DNA of 64,000 nt from Pseudovibrio sp. Tun.PSC04-5.I4 (GTDB lineage Bacteria; Pseudomonadota; Alphaproteobacteria; Rhizobiales; Stappiaceae). Positions 18,667 through 27,518 of the stretch are shown piece after piece (position 1 is the stretch's first letter; the number at the start of each line of letters is the position of its first letter). The notes under the pieces are model-generated. The model saw only the letters and a list, made by a program, of their open reading frames with translations, searched no databases and was not told the DNA's origin. Where the stretch lies: assembly GCF_900104145.1 (NCBI RefSeq), contig NZ_FNLB01000001.1, positions 496,001 through 560,000 on the forward strand, given 5' to 3'. Position numbers and translations under genes: made by a program.

Positions 18667-20873
18667 GCTGCGACTTCCTTAAGTTTGCCCCGAGCAGGTG
18701 ATTTTTGAGTGGCTTCTGTGCGGCGGAGTTTTCGTTCGCCTACAATCAGTTGGAACCCGACAATGACGCTGAGCATCACAAAGATCAGTACGGAGCTGTA
18801 GGCAATTGCCACGCCGTACTCGCCGTTTTCAACCAGACCAACAACGTAGGCTGTCGCCATATTGTACTTTGCGCTTACGAGGAAAATAACCGCAGAGATG
18901 GACGTGATGGCCCGCACGAAACTGTACACCAGCGCGGCCTGAATGGCAGGACGCAGAAGCGGTAGGATCACTTTTCGAAGTGTCCGTGCACTGTTAGCGC
19001 CAAGCGTCAGAGATGCCTCATCCAGGTTCTTATCAAGCTGAGACATAGCGGCGACACCGCCGCGTACACCCACTGGCATGTTACGGAAAACAAAGCAGAA
19101 AATTAGGATGAGAGCCGTGCCGGTCATCTGCAGCGGTGGCAGATTGAAGGCCAGAATATAGCTGATACCGATAACAGTGCCCGGAATTGCGAAGCTCATC
19201 ATCAGGCCAAATTCAAAGGCTGATTTACCCGGGAAGTCCTGACGAACAATGAGCCATGCGGAGAGAATACCGACGGCAGCTGTCAATGGTGCAGCGGCAA
19301 GGGCAATCCACATGGTGGTCCAGAAGCTGTTCCACGCAACGCCTGTGAAGGCGAAACCATTTTCAAACGAGATCGCAAAAGCAGTGATGTAATGGTCGAA
19401 TGTAACGCTGTGATCCAAACCCCAGACTTTCACAAAACCACCAAACAAGATTAGGCCGTAAACAGAGATCGTAAACAAGCTCCAGAACGCAACCACTGTA
19501 CCAACTGGGATGGCGATGCGTCGTGGCAGTTTGGCATGGCGTCCACCATCGCCTTTGCCAGTCACAGTTGCGAAGTTCCGTTTTCCAAGCCAGACACGTT
19601 GTGCGTAGAATGCTGAAAGGGTGAAGAATAACAGGACGGTTGCAAGCACGGCTGCGCGGGATGGATCGCTTTGTGCGCCAACAACAGCGAAGAAAATCTC
19701 AGTTGAAAGCACGCCGCCGTTTCCACCCAAGACCATCGGGTTCCCGAAATCAGCCATGGACTCGATGAAGCCGATCAAAAAGGCATTTGCCAGACCCGGT
19801 GCCATCAACGGCAATGAGATTTTGCGGAAGGTTCTCCAACGACCAGATCGCATTGTCTGGCTTGCTTCTTCCAGAGACGGGCTGATGCCTTCAACAACAC
19901 CCACCAACACGAGGAAGGAGATTGGCGTAAAGCTGAGCATCTGTGCAATCCAGATACCCGGAAGACCATAAATCCAGCGCCCGAGTTCCAAACCTGTTGC
20001 AGCTTCAATGGATTCAGTCACAAACCCAGTCCGGCCCATCATCAACGTCAGCGCTAAACCAATCACAAAGGGCGGGGTAATGATTGGCAGAATGCTAAGA
20101 AGACGAAGGCTCTTGCGGAACGGCATTTGGGTCCGCGTTACCATCAATGCAAAGGCGAGGCCGAGTGCCGTGGAGCCCGCTGCGGTGCAAATTGCGAGGA
20201 ACAGTGTGCGCCATGCAATGCCACACTTACCGCCCGCCAGACAGGAGAGCTTCCAGATTTGTGGGTCGGTTATATTTCGGGCCACACCTTCTGTTGTGAA
20301 GTTGCCGCGAAAATCCTGAAACGCGCCAGCGAACATAGACAGGATTGGATAGAAAACGAATGTAACGACCAGCAATATCAGCAGGGTCACTGCGGAAAGC
20401 ACAATCGCGTCGCCCTTTAAGGCGCCTTTTTCGGCAAGGCCGAATGAGATAAACCCTGCGAATGACAGAATGAGGAAGATAGCACCCGCACCGAAGGCAG
20501 GCTGACCGTCGACAGCGCCAAAGGTTGTTGCTAGCAAATTCCAGTTCCAGCCGCGCAGGCCAATAGACATGCCCTCAACGACCATCCAGACCAAACCGAT
20601 GGCCCCGATTAGCGCAAGCCGATTTCCTCGGCCACCCGGCTTTCTCTTAAGGCGCAGAAAAGCCGCAGATATCAGCAACAGCAGCACGGGTAGCAATTGC
20701 CATTTGCCTGAAAGCAGCTGGACAAAACCGGGCCAGTGGCGATCATTAGTCAAGAAATCGGCAACCCATTCAAACGCAAAAAAGCCGCTGCGAATGTGGT
20801 ACCAAGGCAATATAAACAACCCAAGGACGCCGCCAATTATGGCGAGGTCCAGCCGACGATTTTCATTTGTCAT
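18663..20873 (-). CDS. two-domain ABC importer permease (AfuB/FbpB type)
   Basis: A 736-residue fused permease with two homologous six-helix domains. The EAA loops are EEASQTMRSGRWRTF in the first half (about residue 340) and DEASLTLGANSARTL in the second (about 620). Three to four extra N-terminal helices make it longer than typical FbpB (about 500-550). It overlaps the ATPase start by 4 bp. The start is ATG 20873, 58 bp after the binding-protein gene stop. It forms the membrane channel for the substrate delivered by the upstream-encoded binding protein. Confidence 0.87.
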   Translation of the reverse strand: MTNENRRLDLAIIGGVLGLFILPWYHIRSGFFAFEWVADFLTNDRHWPGFVQLLSGKWQLLPVLLLLISAAFLRLKRKPGGRGNRLALIGAIGLVWMVVEGMSIGLRGWNWNLLATTFGAVDGQPAFGAGAIFLILSFAGFISFGLAEKGALKGDAIVLSAVTLLILLVVTFVFYPILSMFAGAFQDFRGNFTTEGVARNITDPQIWKLSCLAGGKCGIAWRTLFLAICTAAGSTALGLAFALMVTRTQMPFRKSLRLLSILPIITPPFVIGLALTLMMGRTGFVTESIEAATGLELGRWIYGLPGIWIAQMLSFTPISFLVLVGVVEGISPSLEEASQTMRSGRWRTFRKISLPLMAPGLANAFLIGFIESMADFGNPMVLGGNGGVLSTEIFFAVVGAQSDPSRAAVLATVLLFFTLSAFYAQRVWLGKRNFATVTGKGDGGRHAKLPRRIAIPVGTVVAFWSLFTISVYGLILFGGFVKVWGLDHSVTFDHYITAFAISFENGFAFTGVAWNSFWTTMWIALAAAPLTAAVGILSAWLIVRQDFPGKSAFEFGLMMSFAIPGTVIGISYILAFNLPPLQMTGTALILIFCFVFRNMPVGVRGGVAAMSQLDKNLDEASLTLGANSARTLRKVILPLLRPAIQAALVYSFVRAITSISAVIFLVSAKYNMATAYVVGLVENGEYGVAIAYSSVLIFVMLSVIVGFQLIVGERKLRRTEATQKSPARGKLKEVAA

Positions 20874-20931
20874 TTGGAGAAACCAGAATTTGAGGGAGAC
20901 CGGGGCAGAACAAAGCCTGCCCCGATTTTAA

Positions 20932-21951
20932 TCAGTTAGCGGCTGCGCCTACTTCCATGTCCCAACGAGCAAGCAGGTTTCTGCGACGGTCACTGCTTCC
21001 GTACTCAGCAAAGTCATAGTCGATGAGTTTGATATCGCCGAGCTTTGGAGCTGCTTCCGGTTGGGTAGACCCTTTGTTGGAAGGGATCTGGTAGGATCCT
21101 GTTTCCGCCATCAGGTTCTGTGCTTCCGGGGTCAAAACCCAGTCGTAGAACACTTTGGCAGGTTCTGGGTTCGGGCTGCCGTCGATCAAAGACATTGAAC
21201 CAATTTCGTAGCCAGTCCCTTCACAAGGAGCAACAACTTCAATCGGGAAGCCTGCTTCTGCCTGCTTTACAGCATCGTGCATGAAGACGATGCCAACACC
21301 AGATTCGCCGCGTGCTGCCGCTTTCACAGGCGCACTGCCGGATTTGGTGTACTGTGTCACGTTTTTGCCAAGCGCTAACAGGTATTCAAATGCTTCGTCT
21401 TCGCCCATAAGCTGAACAAGCGTTGCCAGAGCGGTGTAAGCGGTGCCCGATGAGTTCGGATCAGCGATAGAAATTTCGCCGACTAACGAGTCATCTAGCA
21501 GGTCTGCCCAACATTTAGGGCCCGCAATGCCTTTTTTGGCGAGGATTTCTGTGTTGTAACCCCAACCCAAAGCACCGGAGTAAACGCCAACTGTGCGGAA
21601 GCCAGAGGTCTCTGCCTGAGCAACAGCCCATGGCAACAACTCTGCCAGCATAGGTGATTTGTACTCTGCGGTGAGCAGATCATTCGCAGCCTGCAGATGC
21701 GGATCGCCCGTGCCACCCCACCATACGTCTGTCTGAGGATTGCGCGCTTCTGCACGGATTTTTGCGTATGCTTCGCCAGAAGAAAGGCGGATCATGCTGA
21801 CATCAACACCATGGCCTTCTTCAAACTTCATCGCCAGCTTTTCACAAAGAGCGTTGTCTGCGGAACAAATGATACTGAGTTCATCAGCTGAAGCTGCACC
21901 GCCGGCCGCAATCAGAGTCGCACCTAATAATGCTGTTTTGATCGTTCTCAT
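20932..21951 (-). CDS. periplasmic binding protein of the Afu-like importer
   Basis: A 339-residue extracellular solute-binding protein of the Fe(III)/sugar-phosphate/polyamine cluster. The signal peptide is MRTIKTALLGATLIAAGGAASA. The protein has VWWGGTGDPHLQAANDLL and the SGTAYTALATLVQLMGEDEAF region. No obvious pair of adjacent tyrosines for iron(III) binding appears near the C-terminus, which weakens an iron role. The ATG at 21951 follows GGGAGGAG; a frame extension to 21984 crosses the operator and is not used. It is first in the operon and lies divergent to the LacI regulator. Confidence 0.86.
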   Translation of the reverse strand: MRTIKTALLGATLIAAGGAASADELSIICSADNALCEKLAMKFEEGHGVDVSMIRLSSGEAYAKIRAEARNPQTDVWWGGTGDPHLQAANDLLTAEYKSPMLAELLPWAVAQAETSGFRTVGVYSGALGWGYNTEILAKKGIAGPKCWADLLDDSLVGEISIADPNSSGTAYTALATLVQLMGEDEAFEYLLALGKNVTQYTKSGSAPVKAAARGESGVGIVFMHDAVKQAEAGFPIEVVAPCEGTGYEIGSMSLIDGSPNPEPAKVFYDWVLTPEAQNLMAETGSYQIPSNKGSTQPEAAPKLGDIKLIDYDFAEYGSSDRRRNLLARWDMEVGAAAN

Positions 21952-21977
21952 GTTTATTCTCCTCCCAGAGCACGTTG

Positions 21978-21991
21978 TGTACACGTGTACA
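21978..21991. promoter_or_regulatory. LacI-type operator TGTACACGTGTACA
   Basis: A perfect 14-bp palindrome with a central CG, typical of LacI-family operators, 27 bp before the binding-protein start. On the minus strand a TTGACA (22022-22017) and an AT-rich TATATTAT element precede it, so the palindrome would cover the transcription start. The divergent gene encodes a LacI regulator. Confidence 0.72.
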
Positions 21992-22106
21992 TAATATACT
22001 TACAAAAAAAAGTGCAATGTCAACTTTATTCCAATAAAGGCCCATTCAGTTTAATGTTATTAGCTGGTAGAAATGTGCAACCGTGTTCAAATTTCGGCGT
22101 AAATTG

Positions 22107-23135
22107 ATGTCAGACAGACAGCCTCAGAAAAAGCCACAGGTAACAGCAGAAGACGTTGCTCGTCACGCTGGAGTATCCAGAGTATCAGTCTCCAGGACGT
22201 TTACTCCTGGGGCGAGTGTTTCGGCTTCAACCCGCGGAAAAATCTTGGAATCCGCAGAAATACTAGGGTACCGGGTTAACCGGCTTGCGAGCAGTCTCAA
22301 CCGCTCTGAGAGTGGGATCGTGGCTCTTATTGCTGCTGAGATCGAGACACCTTATCGATCTGCTATGATTGCAGCGCTGACTGAAAAACTACAGGCTGCT
22401 GGTAAGGTCACCATGTTGATCAATACCAGTGGATATGAGGAGCGGGTGAAGGATGCATTGCTGCAGGCGATTAGTTTTCGCACAGAAGCAGCGATTATTT
22501 TGTCTGGTACACCGGATCTATCTTTGGCGGATACATGCTTCAGCAATGGCATGAGGCTCGCTCTCATCAACCGCGAAGATGATTTTCCCGGTGCGCTCCT
22601 GATTGGGCCGGATAATGAGGCCGCGGGTAGAACTGCTCTCAACGCACTTTTGCGTGCAGGCTGCAAGACGATCGCACTTGCAAACTCAGCCAATGCGACC
22701 TCCAGTATTTTGGAACGAGAACATGGCTTCCTCGATGCCGCAAAAGAAGCGGGTGTTCCAGTTATTCGCGAGATTTCCGGTGTGACCTCTTATAAAGCCG
22801 GGCTGGAGATTGGTACTTCTTTGATGGACAGAGAGGACCGGCCTGACGGTGTGTTCTGTACGACAGACCTGATTGCGTGCGGAGTAATTGATGCCGCGCG
22901 TCAACGGTTCGGGCTTCTGACACCGGACGACCTCTCTGTGATTGGGTTTGACAATATCCCTCAAGCAGAATGGGAAGGGTATGCCCTAACGACCTTCGCA
23001 CAGTCCACAGATCTGATTGCTGAGAAGTGTCTTGAATGGTGCACGACCCAACAAACAACCACTCAAACGGTTAAGCTGCCCGCAAAGTTTGTGTGGCGCA
23101 ACAGCGTGAAGAAATGCAACGTGCCTCCAAAGTGA
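22107..23135 (+). CDS. LacI-family transcriptional regulator
   Basis: A 342-residue repressor. The N-terminal helix-turn-helix reads VTAEDVARHAGVSRVSVSRT (residues 12-31), followed by the hinge ILGYRVNRLASSL. The periplasmic-binding-like core contains GPDNEAAGRTALNALLRAG and ends with the DDLSVIGFDNIPQAEW motif near residue 285. The ATG at 22107 places the HTH at the normal distance; a GTG at 22083 would add eight residues. It is divergent to the Afu-like importer and is expected to repress it through 21978-21991, with a sugar-type ligand, perhaps phosphorylated, as inducer (inference). Confidence 0.88.
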   Translation: MSDRQPQKKPQVTAEDVARHAGVSRVSVSRTFTPGASVSASTRGKILESAEILGYRVNRLASSLNRSESGIVALIAAEIETPYRSAMIAALTEKLQAAGKVTMLINTSGYEERVKDALLQAISFRTEAAIILSGTPDLSLADTCFSNGMRLALINREDDFPGALLIGPDNEAAGRTALNALLRAGCKTIALANSANATSSILEREHGFLDAAKEAGVPVIREISGVTSYKAGLEIGTSLMDREDRPDGVFCTTDLIACGVIDAARQRFGLLTPDDLSVIGFDNIPQAEWEGYALTTFAQSTDLIAEKCLEWCTTQQTTTQTVKLPAKFVWRNSVKKCNVPPK

Positions 23136-23498
23136 ACGCCTGCGTAAGCGGAGTTAGTGTGCGCCAGAGGATATGATGATGGCTGATTACAGGCCACTTC
23201 GGCTGTATTGAAGGCATGGGGGCAGCTCCCAAACGATCCTTAATGCGAGAAGGATTACACTGATCTCGCAAGCAAAACAGAACGTTCCTCCCATTTTTGC
23301 GGTTGCAGAAGCGCTCTCTGCTTCAAACTGAGAACATGACTAGATTTTATTACTGTGAGAACTAGTCGCGTCCGGGTGAGAAAATATTAGTGAGGTTGAT
23401 TGTCTTAAGTCTGATTTGGAAGGATGGCTTTCTTCCTACACCTCTGGGTTATACTCTGTAATCCTGAGACTGAAAATTGAAGCGCGTGGGAGACACTG
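23136..23498. other. intergenic region, no gene recognised
   Basis: A 363-bp stretch between the LacI gene and the hydrolase. No coding frame with similarity, no clear intrinsic terminator and no repeat was seen; it probably carries the hydrolase promoter. Confidence 0.4.
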
Positions 23499-24395
23499 AT
23501 GAAGTTTATTGAAGCAGGTATGCTCAACGTGGCGTATAAGGATGTTGGTCCAAAAGCCGGTGTTCCTGTCTTCCTGCTTCATGGTTTTCCATATGATGTG
23601 CATTGTTATGATGAGGTTTGCGTCATTCTGGCAAACCGTGGTTTCAGGTGCATCATTCCTTATCTGCGTGGCTTTGGACCAACGCAATATCTCTCCTCGC
23701 AAATGCCGCGTTCCGGTCAACAGGCCGCTCTGGCGTTTGACTTGCGCTCTCTTATGATTGCACTGGAAATTCCCGAAGCGATAATGGCCGGTTACGATTG
23801 GGGCGGACGGGCCGCGTGTATTGCAGCAGCTCTTTGGCCGGAAAAGGTGAGGGGGTTGGTGAGCGGCGGTGTCGCCTACAACATCCAGAACATCCCCGCG
23901 GCTTACCGACCAGCTGACCCGAGGGATGAGCACCTTTTATGGTACCAGTATTACTTCCATAATGAGCGCGGCAAAAATGGTTTGGAGGAGAACCGGGAAG
24001 ACCTCACCAAACTGTTGTGGCAGCAGTGGTCTCCCAACTGGGATTTCTCACGGCGCACCTTCCGGGAAACTGCGGAGAGTTTTGATAATCCCGACTTTGT
24101 TGAGACGGTTATTCATTCCTACCGGCACAGGTTTGGTTTGGTCGCGGGCGATCCTGCGGTTGAAAAGCTGGAAGTGTTGTTAACCGCTCAACCCAAGATC
24201 AATGTGCCAACGATTGCACTGCTTGGCGCAGGCGATGGCGTCTCCCCGCCGCGGCAAAGCAAGGAACATCATCACAACTTTACCAGCTTTTACGAAGTGC
24301 GTGTTGTTGACGGAGTTGGTCACAATCTGCCTCAGGAAAACCCTGACGCCTTCGCAAATGCCGTCATTGAGATTGCAGATCGTACAGATACATAA
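23499..24395 (+). CDS. alpha/beta hydrolase, epoxide hydrolase/dehalogenase-like
   Basis: A 298-residue alpha/beta-hydrolase-fold protein. The oxyanion motif HGFP is near residue 28. The nucleophile elbow is AGYDWGGRAA near residue 93, with Asp rather than Ser, as in epoxide hydrolases, haloalkane dehalogenases and fluoroacetate dehalogenases. The catalytic His is in GVGHNLPQENP near the C-terminus, and LLGAGDGVSPP supplies the acid region. No signal peptide, so it is cytoplasmic. The start is ATG 23499 after GGGAG. It faces the kynureninase operon head-on with a terminator between, so a shared pathway is not implied. Confidence 0.82.
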   Translation: MKFIEAGMLNVAYKDVGPKAGVPVFLLHGFPYDVHCYDEVCVILANRGFRCIIPYLRGFGPTQYLSSQMPRSGQQAALAFDLRSLMIALEIPEAIMAGYDWGGRAACIAAALWPEKVRGLVSGGVAYNIQNIPAAYRPADPRDEHLLWYQYYFHNERGKNGLEENREDLTKLLWQQWSPNWDFSRRTFRETAESFDNPDFVETVIHSYRHRFGLVAGDPAVEKLEVLLTAQPKINVPTIALLGAGDGVSPPRQSKEHHHNFTSFYEVRVVDGVGHNLPQENPDAFANAVIEIADRTDT

Positions 24396-24432
24396 AAAAA
24401 CGCGGCCAACCGAATAGGGGTGATTGACCGCG
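24394..24432 (-). terminator. intrinsic terminator of the kynU operon
   Basis: On the minus strand CGCGGTCAA pairs with TTGGCCGCG (one G-U) and is followed by TTTTTTT. It lies 33 bp beyond the kynU stop and abuts the convergent hydrolase stop codon. Confidence 0.85.
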
Positions 24433-24464
24433 CTGAAGCTATTGTTTTTGCTTGTGAATTACGC

Positions 24465-25673
24465 CTAAGCTGGCACGGCCTGCTCTTGCACAACCGTGCG
24501 AAGTCGTTGGGCGGCCTCCCACATATCTGCATGAGAATGATAGAGCGGTGACAGGCCAAACCTCATCGCGTCTGGATAGCGGAAGGAGGAAGTTATGTTC
24601 TTCTCCATCAACGCTTCAACCACTTTGTTTCCCTCGCCCGGAACACGGATGCAGACATGTCCGCCGCGCTCATCGTAATTTTCAGGGGAGGCAAGCTGCA
24701 CGCCCAGATCACCACATTGCTCTTTGATGAGCGTAACCAGTGTTTCGCTTAGAGAGCGATGCTTCGCCCAAACCTGCTCTGGCTCAACGGTATTCCAGAT
24801 CTCTGCCGCACACCAGAATATCTCGTTGGCAATCACCTGCGGAGTGCCCGTCATATGGCGCAGAACGCCTTCTGCCGGTTCAAACTGCTCGGAAAACGAG
24901 AATATATCTGCGTGACTCATCCAGCCTGAAATTTCCGGCCAGATCTTGTTCTGATGCTTTTTGTTGACGTAAAGCCATGCGGGTCCACCGGGGCCGCCAC
25001 ACAGGTATTTATAGCCGCACCCAACCGCAAAATCTGTTTGCGTGCCTTCCATGTCCAGCGGGATAGCACCAGCAGAATGAGAGAGATCCCAAAGCGTAAG
25101 TGCGCCAACAGACCGAGCCTTGGCGTTGATTTCCGCTATGTTGAAACGGCGGCCAGAGCGGTAATCCACCTGAGATAGATAGACCACTGCAACGTCTTCT
25201 GTGATGGCGTCCAGAATGTCCTTTTCAGGGTCCGCGTAGACAACTATCAGCTGGTCACTATGAGCGTTTTCAAGCCCTTGTGCCACATGCAGGTTGGTGG
25301 GAAATGTGGTTTTTTCGCTCAAAACCACATTGCGACCGGGGTTGAGCTTAAGGGCATCTGTCAGCAACTTAAACAGGTTCAGCGTGGTGTTGTCATAAGC
25401 AAGTGTGTCTTCCGGTGCGGCTCCGATCAAACGACTGATCGCAGCGCCAATCTGCATTGGGCGGGCCATCCAATTGGCGGCGGCCCAACTCGCACTGCGT
25501 TCGTCAGCCCATTCATGCTGAAGCACTTGTGCAAGATGTGCGGGGACTGATTTCGGCATGGAGCCGAGAGAATTCGCGTCTAAGTGCACAAAACCGGGGC
25601 GTTCTTGAAACAAATCTTTGCAGTGCTTGAGCGGGTCTTTTTCGTCCAGCGCTAGAATATCATCATAATTCAT
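24465..25673 (-). CDS. kynU: kynureninase
   Basis: A 402-residue PLP enzyme that cleaves kynurenine to anthranilate and alanine. Recognisable elements are PGFVHLDANSLGSMPKSVPA at the N-terminus, SEKTTFPTNLHVAQGL, WDLSHSAGAIPLD with the PLP-contacting Asp, and the Schiff-base Lys in CGYKYLCGGPGGPAW. The C-terminus has the conserved RFGLSPLYHSHADMW. Length is normal. The ATG at 25673 begins the conserved N-terminus. It is third in a minus-strand operon after the XRE-cupin regulator and the VOC-cupin gene. No kynA (tryptophan dioxygenase) or kynB is present in the window, so the substrate may be imported kynurenine. Confidence 0.92.
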   Translation of the reverse strand: MNYDDILALDEKDPLKHCKDLFQERPGFVHLDANSLGSMPKSVPAHLAQVLQHEWADERSASWAAANWMARPMQIGAAISRLIGAAPEDTLAYDNTTLNLFKLLTDALKLNPGRNVVLSEKTTFPTNLHVAQGLENAHSDQLIVVYADPEKDILDAITEDVAVVYLSQVDYRSGRRFNIAEINAKARSVGALTLWDLSHSAGAIPLDMEGTQTDFAVGCGYKYLCGGPGGPAWLYVNKKHQNKIWPEISGWMSHADIFSFSEQFEPAEGVLRHMTGTPQVIANEIFWCAAEIWNTVEPEQVWAKHRSLSETLVTLIKEQCGDLGVQLASPENYDERGGHVCIRVPGEGNKVVEALMEKNITSSFRYPDAMRFGLSPLYHSHADMWEAAQRLRTVVQEQAVPA

Positions 25674-25721
25674 CGTGTTTCCAATCTTCACATGGGGTTT
25701 GCATAGGGGCAAAGAGGCTGG

Positions 25722-26846
25722 CTAAGGTGCAACCTCGTGAACATTGGTCTCAAAGCTTCCCGGTAGAGAAACTTCCAGAATTTCAAGATCCTCAGAACCA
25801 TTCAACAGGGATGTTTTCATCTCTGGTGGTATGACAAACGCATCACCTGCCTTCAACTCGTGGGCTTTGCCCTCTTCGTTGACAAGGGTCACGCTGCCTT
25901 CCATCACAAAGGAGAACAGAATGTCGGATGTGTGGCTGGTGACAGCACCAGTCGGACCAGTCGTAACGCGGGCCACCTGCACATTAGCAACCTGTTTTGT
26001 TGCTGTACCGATGCCGGTATCGCGGCACTCAAATCCCTCAAGACGGAAGGGCTGCCATGTAGCACTATCTAATTGATGGCGAACGAACTTTTGTCCCTGA
26101 AACTCGCGTTCTGGATTAACACTGGTGTTTGGCAGGTCCATCTCGTGGTCGATACTGGTGACGTGTTCAGCAGGGACACCAATCTCAATCACTTCCAACT
26201 CACCGGAGCTTTCCAGCACACGGTGGCGAATCTCGGGAGGTTGAATAACGCAATCACCCGCTTTGAGGATAAATGGCTCACCCTGGTCTTCATAAACAAG
26301 GCGCACCCAGCCGTGATAGCAGAAAATAAGCTGAAAACCGACGGTGTGGTAATGCACCATATCCGGAACTGGACCGGCATCTGGAATGCGGATGTGAGAG
26401 GCGATGATGCTGCCGCCCAACCGATCCGGGATCAGGTCGCGATATTGCATACCGGCGCGGCCAATGACCCATGGATCATTATCGATCATGTGCCTGACGA
26501 TAAAGGAATGCTGGGTTTTGGGCATTTCCAGAACCGGAGAGGCATCAACAATCTCGATTCTAGTGCCATTGGGTGCCGTTAGCTCGGTTTGCCCACCCGC
26601 AAAACTTGCCGGTTCTTTACACAGTAACCGCAGAGTTCCGGGCTTTTCAGGAGCCCCTTTTTCCAGCCGAACGCGTAATCCGTGACCGGACATCACGGCA
26701 ATAGCTGGATTATCAGCTGGGAAAATCATATCGAGCTTCATGCCGAGGACCTTGCTGAAAAACGGCAGGTCCTCCTTTAGATCGTTGGTTGGCAATCGGA
26801 CTTCAGCAGATGCAATGTGATCTACCTTGGTTTCTAACTGTGCCAT
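25722..26846 (-). CDS. VOC (glyoxalase-like) plus double-cupin fusion protein
   Basis: A 374-residue protein with three modules. Residues ~1-100 form a VOC-like domain: VDHIASAEVRLPTNDLKEDL then FFSKVLGMKLDMIFP. Residues ~150-245 are a cupin with VHYHTVGFQLIFCYHG and a later RHRV, suggesting a 2-3 His metal site. Residues ~275-365 are a second cupin (LFSFVMEGSVTLVNEEG, LKAGDAFVIPPEMK) in which most metal ligands look lost. Start ATG 26846 follows GGGAGGG. It lies between the regulator and kynU, so it probably acts on kynurenine, anthranilate or a related aromatic; whether it is a ring-cleaving dioxygenase is unknown. Confidence 0.8.
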   Translation of the reverse strand: MAQLETKVDHIASAEVRLPTNDLKEDLPFFSKVLGMKLDMIFPADNPAIAVMSGHGLRVRLEKGAPEKPGTLRLLCKEPASFAGGQTELTAPNGTRIEIVDASPVLEMPKTQHSFIVRHMIDNDPWVIGRAGMQYRDLIPDRLGGSIIASHIRIPDAGPVPDMVHYHTVGFQLIFCYHGWVRLVYEDQGEPFILKAGDCVIQPPEIRHRVLESSGELEVIEIGVPAEHVTSIDHEMDLPNTSVNPEREFQGQKFVRHQLDSATWQPFRLEGFECRDTGIGTATKQVANVQVARVTTGPTGAVTSHTSDILFSFVMEGSVTLVNEEGKAHELKAGDAFVIPPEMKTSLLNGSEDLEILEVSLPGSFETNVHEVAP

Positions 26847-26863
26847 TTGATGTCCCTCCCAGA

Positions 26864-26872
26864 ATTTCAAAT
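26864..26872. promoter_or_regulatory. candidate XRE-cupin regulator half-site
   Basis: ATTTCAAAT in the 54-bp gap before the VOC-cupin gene. Its reverse complement, ATTTGAAAT, occurs at 27652-27660 upstream of the regulator gene. Shared use upstream of both genes suggests an operator of the local regulator. Confidence 0.4.
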
Positions 26873-26900
26873 GTGATTATCGGAATTGTGTAGCGGGTGT

Positions 26901-27518
26901 TTATTCACCCTCATCTTTAAGATGTGTGGCATCAATCGTCGCGATCACGAGAATGCGCGCCGGAGTATCGCCAGCACAAACGTAGGCGTGTTTCATAGAG
27001 CTGTCGAAATAGATGGAATCTTCCGCCTCAAGCAGCAGTGGGGCGTAGTGTTCTGAATGCAAATGCAAGCATCCATCCAACACCATCAAAAATTCTTCAC
27101 CCGGATGCGCGTGTAATCCATCTACATCTTCCAGTGTGCGGCCAGCTACAATATCAATGGCAGGGTTCATCTTTTTATTGGTGATGTCGTTGCATAAAAC
27201 CTGTGCGCTGTAGCGTTCTGTTTCCAAAGAAACACCCTGCCCCTTGCGCGTGATGCTGCGAATACCGCTGCGGGCAGGACAGCCTGTGCTGTCAAAAAAC
27301 GCGGACATATCTACGTTGAGCGCTTGCGATAAGACATATAGGTTTGCCGCACTCATCAGCGTCTGGTCATTCTCCACACGGGATAATGTTGCCTCTGAGA
27401 TCCCGGTGCGCGCGGAAAGCTCGCTGAGCGATAGTTGCTGGGCCTTGCGGAAGGCTTTGACGCGTTCGCCAATATGAAGTTTCTCCGGCATTTTCATGCT
27501 GGTAGATTTTCGAGGCAT
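26901..27518 (-). CDS. XRE-family regulator with C-terminal cupin
   Basis: A 205-residue regulator. The helix-turn-helix reads RVKAFRKAQQLSLSELSART then GISEATLSRVENDQ (about residues 18-55). The C-terminal cupin (about 115-195) has GLHAHPGEEFLMVLDGCLHLH and DSIYFDSSMKHAY. Proteins of this layout sense small metabolites and often control amino-acid or polyamine catabolism. ATG 27518 was chosen; a TTG at 27548 would add ten residues. It is the first gene of the kynU operon and is divergent to the ABC importer at 27919, so it probably controls both. Confidence 0.88.
   Translation of the reverse strand: MPRKSTSMKMPEKLHIGERVKAFRKAQQLSLSELSARTGISEATLSRVENDQTLMSAANLYVLSQALNVDMSAFFDSTGCPARSGIRSITRKGQGVSLETERYSAQVLCNDITNKKMNPAIDIVAGRTLEDVDGLHAHPGEEFLMVLDGCLHLHSEHYAPLLLEAEDSIYFDSSMKHAYVCAGDTPARILVIATIDATHLKDEGE

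Noticed and set aside
17605..21951. Iron(III) importer annotation for the Afu/Fbp-like ABC genes
   Set aside because: The linked phosphatase and LacI regulator fit a phosphorylated sugar or polyol better, and no obvious tyrosine pair for iron was seen; left open.
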